A stretch of 64,000 nt of DNA from assembly GCA_036362985.1 (NCBI GenBank), contig JAYGXS010000005.1, positions 6,508,775 to 6,572,774 on the forward strand. The letters run 5' to 3'. Of this stretch, positions 12,185 through 22,874 are shown in pieces. Source of the DNA: Ligula intestinalis (Eukaryota > Platyhelminthes > Cestoda > Diphyllobothriidea > Diphyllobothriidae). The position numbers and the translations under genes are program-made. The notes beneath the pieces are model-generated. The model did no database searches. It saw nothing but the letters and a program-made list of their open reading frames with translations, and had not been told where the DNA came from. Position 1 is the stretch's first letter; each line of letters begins with the position of its first letter.

Positions 12185-12960
12185 CAGGAAGTCAGGTAAG
12201 ACAAGGGACCTTTTCGATTAATTCAGCATCAGTTAAATACAAGAATATAAGGAGTGGCAAAGTTAACGCAAGATTAAGCAAGAAATCAGTAGTAATTAGG
12301 GGAAAGGGGGAAAAACATGTTAAGGGATCATAGAGTTCAGTTCATAGTCTGAATTGGGGACCAATGGGGGCAAAGAGGGATGGAGAATGTGGTTCTGTCT
12401 TCTCCCGTTTTGTTGGGAGGCCTGTGAAGACGAGGTGTCATCGTCTATCGACGGCGTGGGTGACCTAACCATGCTCGCTATCGCTGCCACGTCACACTTT
12501 CATTGCCTGGTAGGAAGTGTATGGATGAATGTTGAGTTTGCTTTCGGCCCCGGGTGAGTGAGCCGTAGATCAACTGCCTTTGCCGTCGCAAGTATCCACC
12601 GACGCAGGCACCGGGGAAATTTACCTTGCACTTTTTATATGACATGAGATGATTGGTTTACTCCAACCTCATGAGCGCTGTCAACCAAGTGAGCCCAAAT
12701 CGTGCTTGATATTGAGTTAACTTTAACCCTCTTTAGCCGCGCAGGATGTCGTTCTTGTACGTGCTACTTTATTGAGCAATATTACCTGCCTCACAGGAGC
12801 ATATAAGGGGTAAATACACATTGAAGATGTCTGGAACGGGAATCTATCCTTGCATTCAAGGTAATGAAGTAGAGTATTAGAAAATACAAATCGCAACGTA
12901 CCTGCTGAATACGTACAGTTCTGCGAATTCTGCAAACAAATCTCAGGACTTAATGAAACT
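12185..12960 (-). mobile_element. PLE-B copy: decayed GIY-YIG region and 3' end
   Basis: Read on the minus strand from 12960, this follows PLE-B at 28150-27420: the stretch before the endonuclease, then the GIY-YIG part (the plus strand carries the reversed CCTGCCTCACAGGAGCATATA, like TTGCCCCACAGGACCATTTA at 28031). After that come the CTCACTTGG-type block and the CGACGCAGGCACC block (PLE-B: TGACGCAGGAACTT). The 3' region follows (GAATTGGGGACCAATGGGGG, cf. TTAATTGGGGACAGCG at 25013) and the terminal motif near 12220-12235. Frameshifts and stops throughout, so there is no functional protein. Confidence 0.6.
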
Positions 12961-12999
12961 TGGTAGTTAAAAGTATATCTAGACTGGTTAATTTGATAA

Positions 13000-14420
13000 A
13001 CTGAGTGGATTTAATAATAAGAAGGGCTTTGGTTTCGAAAATGGCCCTTCTATGTAAAGTTATTGGTGAAACTAGGCTCATATATTTGCTAAATCATGAG
13101 TATGTTTATAGAAAAGGAATTCCGTATGTTATAAGGCAAGACAGGACGAAACTGTCTTCTAATATACATTGTGCTGTGGAACAATTCCATAATTAGTAAA
13201 AAAAGGTGGAATAATAACCCCTTCCAGTGCTGGAAATCTTGTGCGAAGTCGATCAAATAAAACTTAATTTAAGTTTACGGAATCGCATTTATTATCTGAA
13301 ACATCCAGCGATAGAAAATTTAAAGGTATTCTGAGAAGTTTTTTTGCAAAAAAATGCAGCAACAAAAATCTTCTAGGTAGAAAATTTTCTTAACCCGCGC
13401 AGCTGACTGTGTGAGCACGAAGACAGCCTTTAGAAAGCCTCATTGAATATAAGTCATGTGGACATAATTTTTTTGTAAACAATACTTTCCGATCAAGCGT
13501 TTTTTAGAAACGGAAAGGACAGAAACATAATAAGTATTTCAAAAAGTAGTCATATATGTAGCCGCTTTTTGTGCATTCGCAAGCTTATAAGGGATCGAAG
13601 AATAAATCACCTTTAGGAAAAAAATCGTTATAAAGGGAAAAGTATGTTTTTTCATTTCCATTCAAATCTAATCGTTTTCCTTCTGGTAAATTAAGACAAT
13701 TGTCAAAATTATCCAATTTCACTCAAAAATTACCCTAAAACGTGAATATACGCAGACGCTCGTTAGCTTAATATCCAATGAAAGCCCTTTTCAAAGAGTT
13801 AACTTATTGTGGAAACTTTTTTTATCAATCGTAAGAATAACAATGTGCGTGGTTATTAGCAGACATGTTGTATGCTCGAACATGTGGTTTGCTGTTTTGA
13901 AGCATTTCCACATTTGACAAACATAGCCATCTACATAGGAAATACTATCCAAAAGCCCGTTTTTCGGTAAATGCCTTTCAGTTATATCTTATTTTAAAGG
14001 GTTTGATGTAAACATTAAACAAACGGACAATTAGTAAACTGATCAATGAATACATTGAATGCTCTTAAAATGAAGAAAGAATTTTTTTTACGATATTCAA
14101 AAACTACGTATCTAATCATTCTCAGACATTCAAAATATTTTGAATGAAGGCAAGTTCTTCTTGTATCAAGAAAGTGCTTGGTTTAAAGTTATTTTTCGAC
14201 GTTTCCACAAGCTGGGAATTTTCGAAAAAATTTATTCTTCTTCACAAACCCTTACTATGTCTTAAAATTATTTTAAGTACTATATATGACTAATGCTGCT
14301 GATTATTATTGATAAGTTTTCGCAAATGAGTTCCCGGTGTTATGGGAGAAATAGTCAAACATTTACGAAATTTTCGACGCTTTCTTGCAGCACTCGCAGA
14401 ACTGTACACGCGATTGCAGC
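13000..14420 (+). repeat. Repeat R1, copy 1 (about 1.4 kb, unclassified)
   Basis: Collinear with 22875-24325 and, for its later part, 44548-45680. It begins with GAGTGGATTTAATAATAAGA and AAATGGCCCTTCTATGTAAAG. It continues with GGTGGAATAATAA, the TTCCAGTGCTGGAAAT block and AGACGCTCGTTAGCTTAATATC. It ends near CTTGCAGCACTCGCAGAACTG (copy 2: CTTGCAGCACTCACAGGATTG). No ORF over about 84 codons and no protein motif. It could be a non-autonomous element, a decayed DNA transposon or part of a larger satellite unit. Confidence 0.65.
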
Positions 14421-14549
14421 GTTCAAGAAAAACTATTCCATTTCGATTTCTGAATTCACTTGGAACGATAATGTTAGAAGGGCTTCAGTGGCTACAATAG
14501 GCCCACATATTGATCCCTACTCCCCGCATGTTTTCTTACGAAGATGATG

Positions 14550-15055
14550 GTTATAATATTTCATGGGTGGGAAATAAGGACGTTCTGTTGAATATTCTTT
14601 AAAAAATGCTTAATGCATTTTTATTTTTCTGTATTTAGAAGGGTTTTTAATTCATTCTTGTAGTTTTATCTTATCTTTCTTATTTTTTTATTTTATTGCG
14701 AAAAAATATTATAACCAAATTGCAGGTTTTTTGAATTTCCCAAAAAATTTAAATAGGGTGTTTAGGAGGTCGTGAAATTCAACTTACTTGAGGTCCAACT
14801 TACCGTTCCAGGGTTAGATTAGTATAGTCGGCGATGCGAATCTCCGCGCACTCCTTCAATTCAATGCGGAATAACTTACCCCTAGCGGTCACGGGAAAAA
14901 ACCATCGACTTTATTTTTCCCTTTACGCTTACTTCTAAAAATTTCCTTCTCTGCCTGTCTTATTTCACTACCCCCCCCAAACTCTAGAACCACCGTTTTT
15001 GCAAGACAAACTGCTGGAACTAGGGGTTTATGTGTGGGTCTACATAAGCTACCTT
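14550..15055 (+). repeat. Repeat R2, copy 2
   Basis: Full-length partner of 2930-3450, starting ATGGGTGGGAAATAAGGACG and ending GGTCTACATAAGCTACC. It contains GGGTTAGATTAGTATAGTCG, a block also present in the 32.4 kb copy. Directly followed by a PLE-B terminal fragment. Confidence 0.6.
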
Positions 15056-15059
15056 TTTC

Positions 15060-15315
15060 TTAAGAAGTAAGGATTACGGGACGATCTGAACTACCTTTTG
15101 GACCTCTTTTCCACCTCCCCCTTTCCTTTTTCTGGTCCTCAATTAGGACCAGAATCTGAACCCTTTGTTCTTTTAACACCTAGCCCCCCTTTCACTCCTA
15201 CATATTACTGTTTGGTTGCTTAAACGTGTGCTAAATCTGCCCTATCTTATATAATTCTATATTTCTGACGATTTTTTAGTCAAAAACGTGTGTTCACCTA
15301 ATTTTCGTGAGCATC
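15060..15315 (+). mobile_element. PLE-B 3' terminal fragment (solo tail)
   Basis: Pyrimidine-rich PLE-B tail: CTTTTCCACCTCCCC, then CCTCAATTAGGACCAGAATC and TGAACCCTTTGTTC, then GCCCTATCTTATATAATTC. It ends with a decayed terminal motif (TTCTGACGATTTTTTAGTCA, then AAAACGTGTGTTCACC). No coding part remains. The ribozyme-like core has CTGACGA in place of CTGATGA. Confidence 0.5.
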
Positions 15316-15774
15316 GTCGACTGCGACAAGACTTTATGCTGCGGCTGTTGCATTTTTAGTTCTCTGCGCCTTGGGAAAATCGCAGTTTCGAAGGCGTAAT
15401 TAATTTGACCAGGGTTTGTTCTTGTTCACTGCTGAAAGTCTAATCAGGGTAAGATAGTGTCCTTTAGCAGCTGTCTTTAAGGTATTTGCTGCACAAGCCG
15501 TGTGCCCATGTCATACTTTTTTTTCCCAATTGATAAGGCCCCACACCTTACTAAGGACTGCCAATTATCAGGGGTGAAAGTTCAGAGCCTAAGTTTCAAG
15601 CAACTTATCACACTTTTCATTGTGATTTTGTGTCTTCGTGAAGAACTCCTGCCACTGGGTGTCTCTTGGCATATCGGAGGGCTATTGTAAATCCATGCAG
15701 TCCACTAGGACGCGACATCAAGAATGTTACATTATCAAGCGATATGTGACACAGGACAGCAGACTGCGTGATTT
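15316..15774. other. No gene recognised
   Basis: A 62-codon plus-strand ORF (15502-15690) has no recognisable domain. No repeat match seen. Confidence 0.3.
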
Positions 15775-15965
15775 GGAGTTCGAAATGCTGCCCCTATCCT
15801 CTTGTTGTGTTTAAATAATGCTCAATGGTAGACTGTGAACAAGTTGTGCATGATAGCCAATACATCGATCGAGTCAACTTCATCTCAGGTTGTGTGCAAT
15901 GGGATGTGTGGTATGGAAAGGATGCCACCACTCCCATCGTTTTCTTGTCATGCTAAAACCCTGCT
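15775..15965 (+). repeat. Repeat R3, copy 1
   Basis: Shares GGAGTTCGAAATGCTGCCCC, the ATCCTCTTGTTGTGT block, ATGCTCAATGGTAGACTGTG and GGTATGGAAAGGATGCC with 17128-17290, where the matching blocks are GAGTTCAAGCTGCGCCCCC, ATGCTCAATGATAGGCTGTG and GGTATAGGAACGATGGC. Class unknown. Both copies lie close to PLE-C material. Confidence 0.45.
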
Positions 15966-16845
15966 TAGTTGTCCATTAATAGGCTAAAGTTCCCGAATGG
16001 ATAAAAACCTTTTCAATCCAGGTAATTGCATGGACAAGGAAGAAGATGTGTCGAGCACCAGATCAATTGATTTATTGTCCTGAGCAGTATGAAGACTGCT
16101 ACTACCTACTGGCCCATCGACCACATGCAGCAATACGCCACCGTGCGATTCAACATAGAGACAGACTGCCTCCTACTGAAACCTCTGCAGTTCTCTAAAG
16201 AATACGTTGCAACGACGGAGACTGTAACTACGTTAGAGAAAAAGTTCGAAAATTGTAAACCCACCTACACGAACATTAACTAGTGGCCCAAAGTCTAGAT
16301 TCAAGTTCGCAACTTGCAGCACACACCGCAGGAACTAGCCATTACATCGATAGTTAAGGTGCAACCATCGTAGGCCGGGGAACTTCAATAGCTGAAAGAC
16401 TGACGCTCGAGGCCTGGTACTCAGATGTCAACTCTGTAAGCAGACATCTAGACATGCCAGTGGCCTACAAAGTCCTAGGTCATTATGTTAGCAAAGATTA
16501 TAACAAGGAGCTATCAAACGTAGGAAGTACAAGTGATAGGGAACCCAAGACGAACCAGTCGGAACAGGAGGCAGGATTATGACGACCATCTTCTGTGGGG
16601 ACAAGGCACCATACTTATTGCTGTTTATGATTCTGAACGTCCCCGACTTCACTGATAGCTTCTTAGTATACATCACTATAAGCGCTCTAGTTCAACCTTC
16701 TTGAATGCTGTTTCTTACACCTTTACGACCTGATGACTTCTGAAAGTTGATAAGCATATGTCCAGTATAATAATTCTCTGTTTGGTTGCTTCGTCTCATT
16801 TCTGAAGATGGATTCCTGTGAGAGTTCGAAAGCTCAGGGCAATTA
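15966..16845. other. Moderately GC-rich DNA, unrecognised
   Basis: Balanced composition, with a 64-codon plus-strand ORF at 16089-16283 and no known motif. It may be a decayed element because it lies between R3 and PLE-C fragments, but I see no match in the window. Confidence 0.3.
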
Positions 16846-16847
16846 AC

Positions 16848-17122
16848 AAATTGATCCGGTGCTCACGATCGGGTCATTAATTGCCGCGCTTTCCTCGTTC
16901 GTGTCAGATACGGACATGATTATTGAATGTCAATTATGGTCGCAGTCGACAGAGTTTATACTGGGACTGGCCCTCGCCACGTGACTGGTTCCTCTGCTCA
17001 GGCGACGTCTCAGTACACAGCGTGGGAACACCAAGTCATTGCGCTTGTTGATGAACTGGGGGCCTGAGTACCACGAATGCAATGGTCCGCGGCTCAGGCG
17101 GTTGTCACTTCTTGCGAGGATT
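16848..17122 (-). mobile_element. PLE-C fragment: end of the endonuclease region
   Basis: On the minus strand from 17120 the translation recalls the PLE-A and PLE-C stretch after GIY-YIG: GDNRLSR, then HSWYSGPQFINKRNDL (PLE-A: GDNRVSRELLESWFTGPQS, then INKCNDL). The downstream block ends near the position equivalent to 19700 in another PLE-C copy (ATTAATTGCCGCG in both). Frames are broken. It joins directly to R3 copy 2. Confidence 0.55.
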
Positions 17123-17127
17123 TCTGT

Positions 17128-17290
17128 GTCTATGATTAGAGTTCAAGCTGCGCCCCCATCCTCTTCTTGTATGTAAATGATGCTCAATGATAGGCTGTGA
17201 ATAATTGGTGTAAAGTGGTGTGTGTTTGGTATAGGAACGATGGCACCGCTTCCATAGTTTTGCTGTCGAGAGTAACCGAAGCTTGTGAAG
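17128..17290 (+). repeat. Repeat R3, copy 2
   Basis: Second copy of the short repeat described at 15775-15965, lacking the central block GCCAATACATCGATCGAGTC present there. It abuts the PLE-C fragment. Confidence 0.45.
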
Positions 17291-17534
17291 CCCCATTTTC
17301 AAAAAACACACAAAAATAAACAATATATTCCTTTCAGTAGGCGTATTTACGTCAACTCATTAAAATCGACCGTTCCCATTCATCGTCTCACCAGCTTTGC
17401 TATTACACTTACCCCAGTTATCTCTCTTATAAAGAAGTAACTGTTCTACTTGCTATTAAAAAGCAAACATTAGTGTGAAGTTTTGGTTTGCGTTTTTTAT
17501 TTAACATTAGTTTCATTAAGAACGCATTAACTGC

Positions 17535-17860
17535 ACGTCCAGGGTAAAGGTAGGGCTAAGATAAGAGGAAGGGTTCGAGTTATTGTTAGGGTTATTGTTA
17601 TGGTTAGAGTTTAGGTTAAGGAATAAAAGTTGGGGTTAAAAGTTAAAGTTTATGGTTGAGGGTTAGGGTTTATGGTTAGGGATTAGGGATTGTGTTTATG
17701 GTTTAGGGTTAGGGTCGGGTTTTTGGGTTAGGATTTAGGTTAGTAGTTTTGATTTAAAGTTGACGGTTAGCGTTTAGGTTTAGGGTATAGCGTTAGGGTT
17801 TAAATTTTTAGCGTTATGGTTGTGGTTTAGGTTTTAGGCTAGGGCTTGCTATATGGGTGA
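17535..17860 (+). repeat. Degenerate telomere-like (TTAGGG)n tract
   Basis: About 320 bp dominated by GGTTAGGG, GGTTTAGGG, GGTTATGG and related units. Clean stretches include GAGGGTTAGGGTTTATGG and GGTTTAGGGTTAGGGTCGGG. Units drift by substitution and by one- or two-base insertions, so exact hexamers are few. TTAGGG is the telomeric repeat of most animal phyla other than arthropods and nematodes. The tract lies inside the scaffold with unique-looking DNA on both sides, so it is interstitial and old, or a subtelomeric-style degenerate repeat. The G-rich strand is the plus strand. Confidence 0.8.
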
Positions 17861-18222
17861 TTTTTTGTTACTTTTTGGTGTAAGAATTTTGAGTTTTTTA
17901 AATATGTTTGCGTGTTGCATTCGCTGCCCTCTTTTTGTTTAATCGGTCTTACGTTGCCCCTTACGCTGTTTTGTTTGTTTTCGTTGAAATAATGCTTTAA
18001 AACATTCTTATTTTGACATTGTCGTAATATTTATGATCTTTTGGTGTACTAATATTCCGGCTGTTTACATTTCTTTGTTTGTATTGCGTTTACAGTTAAG
18101 TACCGTGAGTTTGCTGGCTATAGGGCCTCTTGCTAAAAATATGTTATTTTCTATTTTACGCGCTCTCTGCCGGCGCTAAATAATACCCGCATTTAACACA
18201 TTTAATTAAATGTAGGAAATTT
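17861..18222. other. AT-rich DNA, nothing recognised
   Basis: T-rich sequence directly after the telomere-like tract. No gene or repeat match that I trust. Confidence 0.35.
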
Positions 18223-18224
18223 CA

Positions 18225-18380
18225 AGACTTACTTTTCTGTGCATTATTTACTTATTATTCTTGTTCTTCACCCATAAACCCCCAAATCCCACCAGTCCCA
18301 TTAGACATTAGGCTGGGGTTTTAAAAACCTGGATGGGACTACACAAGCTACTCATGTCCTGTTGTGCTAAAACCCTAGTC
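18225..18380 (+). repeat. Probable R2 tail fragment
   Basis: The stretch GACTTACTTTTCTGTGCATT to GGATGGGACTACACAAGCTA parallels the last part of R2 (TTACACTTACTTCTAAA to GGTCTACATAAGCTAC). A following TGTGCTAAAACCCTAGTCAG resembles the end of R3 copy 1 (CATGCTAAAACCCTGCTTAG). Diverged and short. Confidence 0.3.
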
Positions 18381-19454
18381 AGTTTTCTCATTCTACGCTT
18401 AGGTTCGGATGTTGCCATCCCTGTTACCTACGTCTCTTGCCTCTGTGAGGATACCGGGAGCTCAACTGCCGCACTATGGCTGGGTCATCGCGTTCTACAA
18501 CTGGGACACATTTGTGGTTAGACATGGCAACGCTACTATGACTGCGGTTTCTGCTGCCGTCAGCATGAGGAAACTGATGAAATGTCAGAACCACGCAGAC
18601 CATTCGCAAAGGATCACGTAAACAGAGCTATTATCTGCAGGCTAGGCTATGTATAATAGATGGGCACCAATTTTAAGCAAATGTAGAGAGCTGATATTCA
18701 GTAATTAGCCATATGTCTGTGCACCTAAATGCTCTGATAGAAACGCGACTTAGAAGACAGTGATACATCCAAAATCTATGGTGACGCACGTTTCTGATAT
18801 TTGTTCTTCCTTCTTAAGACATGGCCTTTAGTTTGGTTATTTGTGTGTGGTGCCTATAATTGCCTGCATACACGAAAAAGAAGGTAAAGTAAAGTGAAAC
18901 ATATTTACGTTTGCAGAAGATATAGCATGTTGCAATAATTTTATATTGTAAGAATACACCTATGACCTTTTAGAATAACATCGTTTGGTGAAACATTCCC
19001 TGGAGAATCTAACAGGCACTTATGTGGTATATGATAATAGACAACAAAACAAAAGCCGGGGTACTTTTCGCGCTTGAATCTTCGTCAGATATATATGGTA
19101 TAGCAAGAGAGTCTAACATGATGCACGTCAGCTAAATATTATGTGATAATAAAGCTTAAATAAGTAGTTTTATGACTTGTAGTAGTTTTAGCCTATTTGC
19201 GAGAGTCCCGGATGGTTCTGACTCCACCCAATTTTCCAAACTATGACCAAATATTATAAAGCTAGTAGGTCATATACTATGGCATCTCAATAGAACAGTC
19301 AAAAATGTAACATAAAGCTCTCTTGGAATGACATCTCAAAAAATGTAATGCACTTTTGCAGCTAAGGCCTGAGATCATAATACATGTCATATATAATAAG
19401 CATAAATTTTCGGCCCCTCAAACAAGTTGTTTGGCCTCCTCGCGTCTATGTTCT
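18381..19454. other. No gene recognised
   Basis: Overlapping short ORFs on both strands at 18333-18621 in a slightly GC-richer patch, none with a known motif; AT-rich after that. No repeat match seen. Confidence 0.35.
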
Positions 19455-20350
19455 GAATTCTGAAGAAGAATATGCGATCATTAGAACACTAGTTTAATTT
19501 TCCTGGCGTTTCGGATTCTGTCGAAAATCCTTAATAATGTGAAACATGGGCTGACTGTGGTAAAACAAACACATATTGCACGGTATTTGTAGTTCGTAGC
19601 GGTCATCCGCAAGTGTAGTATAATTAATAACTCCCGTAGCCACATTTGGGGTCATAATTGGTGCGGTAATGGCTGGACACATTGCTTTTGACTCATTAAT
19701 TGCCGCGATTTCGTTATTCAGGTCGGATGCGGACTTGATAATTGCGCGACAATTTGCTCGCTGTCATCGGAGTTGTTGCTGGACCCAACTCAACCCACGT
19801 GAGTGATTTCCTTGCTAAAACAATTGTGTCAGTTCGCAGTATGGGGATGACAAATAAATGCGTTTGTTGATGTACGGAGAGCTTGAGAACCAAGATTCGA
19901 GGAGCTCGCGGTTCACGGGCTAGTCACCTCTTGCAAGTAATTCGGCTTCATCAAAATTAAAAAGTATTTCCGGGTCCCGTCGAATGAACTGCAACCTGAG
20001 AGTTGGTCTCTCTCTTCCTCATTGCTGCTGCATGTTCAGCCATTAGCGTCCAGAGAAATCTTCTAGTTTCTCCGACGAAGTGGGGTTGTCCACAACTGCG
20101 CCAGATCCGTTAAACGACTCCAGCCGCTACCTGCCGTGACAGTGGGTCTTTCGGTCCCATGACCCGGCGCCTGATGGTTGCTTATGGCCTCTGCGTAACT
20201 CCAACTCCAAGAAGGGTAGGCAGGCAGGCAGCTTCCGATACTTTTCGGCCATTTGCATCTGGATTTTTGTACCGTCTGCGTATGCACTGGTTGAGAAAAT
20301 TGCGCAAGTCCCCATTTGCTCTCAGAACTCGTTGAAGATATTGTCATTCA
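19455..20350 (-). mobile_element. PLE-C copy: linker, GIY-YIG region and 3' end, decayed
   Basis: Reading the minus strand from 20350, broken frames give the linker before the endonuclease, then a decayed endonuclease, then ARGD and NRELLESWFSSSPYINKR (cf. PLE-A LLESWFTGPQSINK). The C-terminal part reads LADDRYELQ, as in the 33.3-34.8 kb copy (TDDRYELQK). The 3' end has AATCCGAAACGCCAGG and the terminus GATCGCATATTCTTCTTCAG, like the ends at 33345 and 56640. Stops and frameshifts make it a pseudogene. RT is absent, so the copy is 5' truncated, as is usual for PLEs. Confidence 0.7.
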
Positions 20351-22870
20351 GCAAATTGGTTTTTCAAAATCCAAAGTTAGGCAATTAAAGAACACAGAAA
20401 CCTGGACATTTTCCGCTTTGTATAGTTATGCAAGTCTTTGATGTTATTGAACTATAGTTATACACAAAGCCTTTTGTAAATGCCCATGCAATGTATGTTT
20501 ACTTTTAGCATCATTTAAACGCACCAACTATCAAGGAAGCCATCACGAGCTCTTGCTTTACGAACTACTCGTATACAAGCTAAACAACATTTCGCATATT
20601 GTGCAATGGTGCTACTGCATGTATTCAAGCAGGTAATTGACATCAATGCAAGTCGCTCCATGTGTTAGAATTTATCGAAACGTTTTACCAACTTCAAACA
20701 TGAATTGGGACAGAAGCTATATTAACTGTCTGGTTAAAGATGATAACAGGAAGGGAGACAATTTATTTAACGAAACACACAATCATGCCTTTGAATTATA
20801 TTCCAGTCCACCGTTGGTTCAAATAATTTTTTTTCTCCTTCTTATTGCATGCAATACTTTGCAAATTCGACCATAATTATATTACCGTTCAACGAATAGC
20901 TTGTGTTTTCAGTTCTTTTAAATGAGTTTGTGCACCTCTGTCTGCTTTTATGGTAAAAACGTGTAAATTGGAAATGCTTATAAAGTAGGACTCGCGGTAC
21001 TTAAAAATAGCTATCTCATGAAAAATAAAACAGATAAAACACAATATTGTCTAAAGGGTTAATATTTGGAGATTCAGAATGTTATTCATTTTTGACATTC
21101 ATAATTATTAATACGAGACATTCTGTATTTTATGCAAGGGCTAGCTTTAATCCCAAAATAGTTTTATCTGAGAATATTGCGTAAGTAGCGTTTAAGGTTT
21201 ACTGATCGTTTTCATTTTCAGAAGAATTTTGCACCCAACTAACATTTCCATTAAAATTCAATGTTTTTGAATTATATCTAAGCAAACACAGTCAACCCTA
21301 CCCTTCTTTGGAGTCCTATGGTTTGAAAGAATAACGCGATGAGCGTGCAGAAGAGGGCTTCATGAATCCTTTTTGAAAAGACATTAAATCATCTCAACAT
21401 ATCCTAGTTCTTGAGTTAGTGATTTAAGAAAACCTTTATTTGGAGTATGCAATTAAAAATAACCAATCAAACGTTTAAATGGCCAGTTTTGTGCATGTTT
21501 TCCACAATATTTTTTTGAATTTATAAGGGCCTCGGAATTTCACGTTTATTATGCGATCAGTTTTTACAGACTGTGTTTTTGGCCAGCCACCTAAAAAGCT
21601 CCATGAAAAGTCAGCGTCTTGATTTGAGAAAAAATCTTAATATAATACTGCAGGACGCTTATTAGTTTATCATTAAAAATCACAAATGTTTTTTTTTAAA
21701 CCAAAATAAACCTATTCTTTAAAATATAAACCTTGACGAAGACCAAATATAAGAGAAGACAAACAAACGGAATAGTAGTCTGCATAGTTTTTCTATAAAA
21801 TGTAATTGATTTTATCATTGCAGTAATAAAACAATAAGAAAAAGGCATGCTACAGTAGTGGCCCTTTTAGTGGTTCCGTTCGGAAGCTGGCATCTTGAAA
21901 TGACCAAGTTGTCTCAAAATTGGGCTGTCAAATAATTAGCATCACAAACGTAATAACGTTACTTATTCTAAGCGAAAACAAATATGGAAATCTAAGTTGA
22001 CCTTACATAAGATAATGCATTGGCCGTAAGTTTTAGTTTGTCTAACGATGCTTTGTGCGTCAGCTATGTTTCTATTTCTAGGTAATTGTAAGACAAAACT
22101 CTCAGAGCCCTTCCTATTTGCGCATTATATTAGAAGTAGAATAATCACTTTCTATGTCCTATAAGCAAACAGCAGGGTCAGTAAATAAGGATATGCAATT
22201 GAGATGACTATTTTTATTTCCACAGAGAGCAAAACCTTTATTTTTTGAAGGTAAACGGGCCAATTAGGAGGTTAACACTTACCATAATTTACATTACAAG
22301 AAGCCAGCTTATGTGGAAACGAAGTATTTCGTTCATGCACCTGTTATAAAGTGAATTATGTTATATTTTAACTCGTTTACTTAGCGTTAATGCCTTCTCC
22401 TGCCGTACAACGTGATTCAAATGGTCAATATAATTAACAAAAGCATATATTCCACGATTTCCTCGAATACTTCACCAACATATATTATCGCAGTCACTAA
22501 AAGCAGAAAAAACAGAACATATTTCTTAAGGGAATCTGTTCGTATGAAATAAAGAATTTCAAGAAGTTGCAGTGAGTAAACGAACTACCTTATTGCCAAG
22601 CTGCTCAGCATAATTTTACAGAAGAAATGTTCCCTGGTATGCACGAACACATGTGCTTAGGCTTTTCTGTCAAAAGTTATAAGACGTTCAGCAGGCAACC
22701 ATATGGATGTCCTTATTGTTTAGATATGTCAAACGCAAAATAAAACGATATCCTTTGTGCTTCAACCGAATGCATCACGAAGTATATGGAAACTTATGAG
22801 TGCAGCATGGTTCCTCTATTTAAACATATATAGTCCTGTGAGTGCTGCAAACAACTTTCATGACGAACAG
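20351..22870. other. AT-rich DNA, no gene recognised
   Basis: About 2.5 kb of AT-rich sequence with ORFs below 80 codons. No shared repeat or RNA gene noticed. Confidence 0.45.
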
Positions 22871-22874
22871 GTTC

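Noticed and set aside
17935..17965. TTTAATCGGTCTTACGTTGC, loosely like a tapeworm spliced-leader sequence
   Set aside because: The resemblance rests on memory of a short sequence. There is no clear Sm site or donor site after it, and it is a single copy here, while spliced-leader genes are usually in arrays.
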